DNA from: Legionella_A sp049239925
GTDB taxonomy: Bacteria; Pseudomonadota; Gammaproteobacteria; Legionellales; Legionellaceae
Direction of reading: 5' to 3'
DNA: 10,298 nt
Assembly: GCA_049239925.1 (NCBI GenBank)
Contig: JBMLTO010000026.1
Location: 1 to 10,298 of the forward strand
Shown here: piece after piece, positions 7,472-10,298 of the stretch
Layout: each line of letters begins with the position of its first letter
How positions within the stretch are numbered: the stretch's first letter is position 1
Made by a program: the position numbers and the translations under genes
The notes under the pieces: model-generated
Databases searched by the model: none
What the model was told of the DNA's origin: nothing
Seen by the model: only the letters and a program-made list of their open reading frames with translations

Positions 7472-8485
7472 ATGCTAATAAAACTATCTGCTCTTAGTAA
7501 ACACTTACAACAATCATTGTCACCAATATACGTTATGCTTGGTGATGATCCCTATTTATTGAACGAATCCGTCATTGCTATTAAGCAAGCCTGGCATCAA
7601 CGCTGTATTAGCGATGATAAAGTCATACACATAACCTCCAGTGCTGATTGGAAAAAACTAATTATTGAAGCGAATCATTTATCATTATTTACGGAATCAA
7701 CTCTCTTAGATGTTCGTTATGATAAAAAATCAATCGATGCCACCGGTAAAGACGTTTTAAATAAGTACTTAGAACAGATTAACCCACAAACCATAGTTAT
7801 CTTACGAGCCCCAGCAATAGCAGCCAAACAAACATCATGGCTTTGCAACCATCCTAATGTGGTTGCAGTTCAGATTTACTCGCTCAACAGTGCGGCGCTA
7901 AGAGATTGGATTAAAACTCAGCTGCAATTGCATCACTTGCAAGTTGCTGAACATATTCCTGCCATCATTCAACAATATAGTGAAGGAAATATGTTTGCTT
8001 GTGCACAAACTATAGAGAAATTAGTACTAACCTTTGGTGCGGGTAGTGAAATTACAGATGATCAAGTTTTATCGCAATTAAGCGATCAATGCCATTATCA
8101 GCTTTTTGCACTGGCTGATGCTTGCATCAGTAGTGATACTCAGAAGGCTATTCATATCCTTCGATTGGCCAGACAGCAACAGATTGAGCCAAGTTTAATA
8201 TTGTGGTTACTCGCCCAAGAAATTCGTTCATTAATTGAATTAGCCCAAAATCAAACAGGCACCACTAATCATAAAAAACTAGTTTCCAAACCCAAAATAT
8301 GGCCTCACCGAATGCCTTTATACAAAAAGTCTCTGCAGCATTTATCTTGCCCTACATTGTATAAACTACTCATCCGTTGCAAGAACATTGATTGTCAAAT
8401 AAAAACTAATTCAGGCTACCGCATATGGGAAGACCTAGAGCAATTAGCTATAGGATTATCAACAGGAAAACTGTTCATTTCATGA
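7472..8485 (+). CDS. holA: DNA polymerase III subunit delta
   Basis: A 337-residue clamp-loader subunit, which opens the beta sliding clamp as part of the gamma/tau complex. Recognisable landmarks are YVMLGDDPYLLNE (20-32), SLFTESTLLDVR (71-82), EGNMFACAQTIEKL (171-184) in the middle domain, and QLFALADA (210-217) and EPSLILWLLAQEIRSL (239-254) in the collar domain, followed by WPHRMPLYKKSL (277-288). Length is close to E. coli HolA (343). There is no ATPase motif, as expected for delta. It lies 26 bases after lptE behind a weak TCAGG ribosome-binding site five bases from the ATG. It is presumably cotranscribed with leuS and lptE. Confidence 0.95.
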   Translation: MLIKLSALSKHLQQSLSPIYVMLGDDPYLLNESVIAIKQAWHQRCISDDKVIHITSSADWKKLIIEANHLSLFTESTLLDVRYDKKSIDATGKDVLNKYLEQINPQTIVILRAPAIAAKQTSWLCNHPNVVAVQIYSLNSAALRDWIKTQLQLHHLQVAEHIPAIIQQYSEGNMFACAQTIEKLVLTFGAGSEITDDQVLSQLSDQCHYQLFALADACISSDTQKAIHILRLARQQQIEPSLILWLLAQEIRSLIELAQNQTGTTNHKKLVSKPKIWPHRMPLYKKSLQHLSCPTLYKLLIRCKNIDCQIKTNSGYRIWEDLEQLAIGLSTGKLFIS

Positions 8486-8505
8486 CAAATCTAAAGTCAA
8501 CTTGG

Positions 8506-8534
8506 TTGTTTTCAATAGCAATCTACGATATAGT
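8506..8534 (+). promoter_or_regulatory. Candidate promoter for the deacetylase gene
   Basis: TTGTTT (8506-8511) and TATAGT (8529-8534) are separated by exactly 17 bases. The -10 matches the consensus at five of six positions, the -35 at three. It would start transcription near 8541, within the 81-bp gap after holA, so the deacetylase may be transcribed independently of the upstream cluster. Confidence 0.4.
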
Positions 8535-8566
8535 CCAATCTCTTTCGGAGTATATATTTAGCAACA

Positions 8567-9349
8567 GTGAGTGTAAGATTGCTTAAAAAAATAATAACTT
8601 ACCTATTTGTTTTCGCCTTCTCGTCAACTTGTTTGTATGCCAAACATAGAGATATAGCCCTCACTATTGATGATTTACCTTTTGTTGGTGAGAGTAAAAA
8701 CTTTCATCTTAATATGATTATCGATGCATTAAAAAATGGTGATGTTCCTGCTACAGGTTTTGTGATCGCAAGCAAAATCAGCCCTAATAACTGGACAATA
8801 TTGCATAAATTTCGTGAAGCAGGATTAAGCCTTGGTAATCATACATTTTCACATATCAATCTTAATAATGTAGACTCGAAAACATATATCGAAGAAATTG
8901 ATACGGCAGATAAAATCTTAAATCCAGTACTCAGCAAGCCTAAATATTTTCGTTACCCTTATTTGGCCATGAGCAAAGGAAATAAAAAAGATGTCGTGCA
9001 AGAATTTCTTAATTCGAAAAGCTATCAAATTGCTCCAGTTACCATCGATAGTAAAGACTTTATCTTTAACCAACTGTTACTATCCGTTAATGAAAATGAG
9101 CGCAGAGCTTTTCTTACTGTCTTAAAACCTTGCTATCTTGATTATATTTGGCAACAAACCATACAAGCAGAACAAAGAAGCCGCTTAGCTCATAAGCCAG
9201 GACAACCCCAAATACTTTTAGTTCATGCTAATTTGCTGAATGCATATGTTCTACCCGATATTATCAATCTGTACAAAAAAAATGGTTTTACTTTCATCAA
9301 GCTTGACAAAGCTGTTCAAGCATTGAGCCACTCGAAAAAAATCGTTTAG
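8567..9349 (+). CDS. Secreted NodB-type (CE4) polysaccharide deacetylase
   Basis: A 260-residue exported metal-dependent deacetylase. A signal peptide is clear: basic RLLKK, a hydrophobic core at about 9-22, and a likely cut after LYA (residue 25). All NodB-fold motifs are recognisable: TIDD (33-36, catalytic and metal aspartates), HTFSH (92-96, metal histidines), RYPY (129-132), TIDSKDF (159-165), and LLVHANLL (217-224, with His220). The TIDD and HANLLN forms are features of a compact bacterial subgroup I recall in Legionella-like genomes. The substrate is not evident; peptidoglycan or another N-acetylated glycan in the periplasm is the reasonable guess. The start is GTG; GGAG at 8547-8550 is too far away (16 bases) to be a good ribosome site, and TTG at 8579 is an alternative. 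It splits holA from nadD, which usually adjoin, and has its own promoter candidate. Confidence 0.88.
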   Translation: MSVRLLKKIITYLFVFAFSSTCLYAKHRDIALTIDDLPFVGESKNFHLNMIIDALKNGDVPATGFVIASKISPNNWTILHKFREAGLSLGNHTFSHINLNNVDSKTYIEEIDTADKILNPVLSKPKYFRYPYLAMSKGNKKDVVQEFLNSKSYQIAPVTIDSKDFIFNQLLLSVNENERRAFLTVLKPCYLDYIWQQTIQAEQRSRLAHKPGQPQILLVHANLLNAYVLPDIINLYKKNGFTFIKLDKAVQALSHSKKIV

Positions 9350-9445
9350 GTCTTACAGGCAGGTATCAATCATTTACTAAAATAACCTTGCTAATTTGAT
9401 AAATGACTATAAACTTAGTTCATAACTTGTATACGATACGTTCAT

Positions 9446-10102
9446 GTGAATAATGTAGTAATTTTTGGTGGCACATTTGATCCACCTCATTTAGGCCATT
9501 TGAATACAGCAATCAATGTACAATCTATTTTTAACTTTGACAATTTCTTTTTTTTGCCTTGCAAATCCCCTGTTTTGAAGAAAACAACAGGTGCATCAGT
9601 CGAACAACGCCTCCAGATGCTTAAATTAGCTCTCAGTAGTTATGAAAAATTCAAAATTGATGAGCAAGAAATGAGGCGGAAGGAGCCCTCTTATATGTTT
9701 GATACCCTTACAAACTATAGACGTCAATGGGGAAAAAATATCGCAGTCACGTTATTATTAGGTTACGATGCATTTTTACAATTGCCACAATGGTATCGTT
9801 GGACAGAACTTTCTACGTTAGCCAATTTACTAATCATTTCACGGCCTCTTACCAATACAACTGAGTTAACAGTTGAATTAGCTCAATTTGTAGCATGTGC
9901 TAATACAAATAATCTTAACGATTTATTTAGCAATCGGGCGGGGAAGATTTTTTTTTATGATGCTGGCTGCTATGCCATATCATCAACAGAAATACGTCAA
10001 TGTATTAGCGAGAATAAAGATATATCAACTTACCTGCCCATAACAGTGTATGAATATATTAAAAATAATTCTTTATATCATCCTAGAGCGCCGCTCGGTT
10101 AA
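9446..10102 (+). CDS. nadD: Nicotinate-nucleotide adenylyltransferase
   Basis: A 218-residue cytoplasmic enzyme that adenylates nicotinate mononucleotide to deamido-NAD in NAD biosynthesis. The nucleotidyltransferase signature GGTFDPPHLGH is at 8-18, with the HxGH histidines His15 and His18. LLLGYDAF (103-110), ISRP (131-134) and the ISSTEIR phosphate-binding motif (178-184) are also present. Length matches the family (about 210-220). The start is GTG, fixed by the Rossmann strand that follows at once (VVIFGG); no Shine-Dalgarno is visible. The 96-bp gap upstream has an AT-rich stretch and a 7-bp inverted repeat, TCATTTA/TAAATGA (9370-9376, 9400-9406), but no convincing terminator. The last six residues (PRAPLG) are a GC-rich extension beyond the usual end. 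The usual downstream partner rsfS is missing. Confidence 0.95.
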   Translation: MNNVVIFGGTFDPPHLGHLNTAINVQSIFNFDNFFFLPCKSPVLKKTTGASVEQRLQMLKLALSSYEKFKIDEQEMRRKEPSYMFDTLTNYRRQWGKNIAVTLLLGYDAFLQLPQWYRWTELSTLANLLIISRPLTNTTELTVELAQFVACANTNNLNDLFSNRAGKIFFYDAGCYAISSTEIRQCISENKDISTYLPITVYEYIKNNSLYHPRAPLG

Positions 10103-10170
10103 AAATAACACAGATCGACATTAAGTAAATTTTATGATCAAATTCATGCACATTTATTCTCATAATTAGG

Positions 10171-10298
10171 TTGTGCCTGTTAAATCAAAAATCCTGGTGT
10201 TATCCTACTGAATTGTCAAAACAAGAAGAACGCATCTGCGCTCGATTAAAACGAAACGGAAAATTATTTGTTTTCTTACGGAAAAATCGCCACGTGAT
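10171..10298 (+). CDS. Transposase N-terminus, partial (IS1182/IS5-like), cut by window end
   Basis: A frame open from 10138 runs off the right edge. From the first plausible start (TTG at 10171) it reads 42 residues, including PTELSKQEERICARLKR and GKLFVFLRKNRH. This resembles the N-terminus of DDE transposases of the IS1182-like group, which carry an ARLKRTGKLFVFLREHRHELF-type motif (from memory). No ATG and no good ribosome site are visible, so the gene may be 5'-truncated or use TTG. The rest of 10103-10170 shows no gene and I cannot define an inverted-repeat end. It occupies the place where rsfS normally follows nadD. Confidence 0.5.
   Translation, partial: MCLLNQKSWCYPTELSKQEERICARLKRNGKLFVFLRKNRHV

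Noticed and set aside
9364..9406. Intrinsic terminator after the deacetylase gene
   Set aside because: TCATTTA/TAAATGA forms only a 7-bp AT-rich stem over a 23-base loop with no following T tract.
9444..9449. ATGTGA start-stop element overlapping the nadD GTG
   Set aside because: A six-base coincidence is likely; no supporting ribosome site is visible.
10134..10169. Short ATG frame of 11 codons after nadD
   Set aside because: Too short, without a ribosome site or resemblance to anything, and out of frame with the transposase-like sequence.

Overview
The window is an AT-rich stretch of bacterial chromosome. It carries an envelope, translation and replication housekeeping cluster typical of Gammaproteobacteria. 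The gene content (apolipoprotein N-acyltransferase, leucyl-tRNA synthetase, LptE, HolA, NadD) and the AT-rich coding style suggest a Legionellales-like organism (Legionella/Coxiella relatives). That placement is an inference from gene content and sequence flavour, not a phylogeny.

Layout. Positions 1-138 hold no gene. They contain two overlapping small hairpins and then a GC-rich, REP-like repeat that runs into the end of the first gene. Positions 139-2520 (minus strand) encode a FadN-type beta-oxidation protein, a 3-hydroxyacyl-CoA dehydrogenase fused to an enoyl-CoA hydratase; its stop codon and last residues lie inside the repeat. Positions 2521-2857 form a divergent control region with promoters for both flanking genes and several inverted repeats. 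The plus-strand cluster then reads lnt (2858-4399), an 89-bp gap, leuS (4489-6957), lptE (overlapping leuS by 4 bases), holA, a secreted NodB-type polysaccharide deacetylase with its own promoter, and nadD. After nadD, where Gammaproteobacteria usually carry rsfS, the right edge instead shows the beginning of a transposase-like reading frame cut off by the window.

How the genes work together. Lnt finishes lipoproteins by N-acylation. LptE is itself a lipoprotein that plugs LptD and delivers LPS to the outer membrane. LeuS, HolA and NadD are essential translation, replication and NAD functions that conventionally travel with LptE. The deacetylase is the odd member and probably acts on a cell-wall or surface glycan in the periplasm.

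Most worth following up: (a) a 25-codon reading frame between lnt and leuS with four consecutive leucine codons, which stops 3 bases before the leuS start, a candidate leader peptide; (b) a REP-like repeat that has replaced the C-terminus of the FadN protein; (c) interruption of the conserved holA-nadD-rsfS order by a deacetylase and then a transposase. I see no defence system, CRISPR array, tRNA or rRNA. No complete novel multi-gene system can be supported here.
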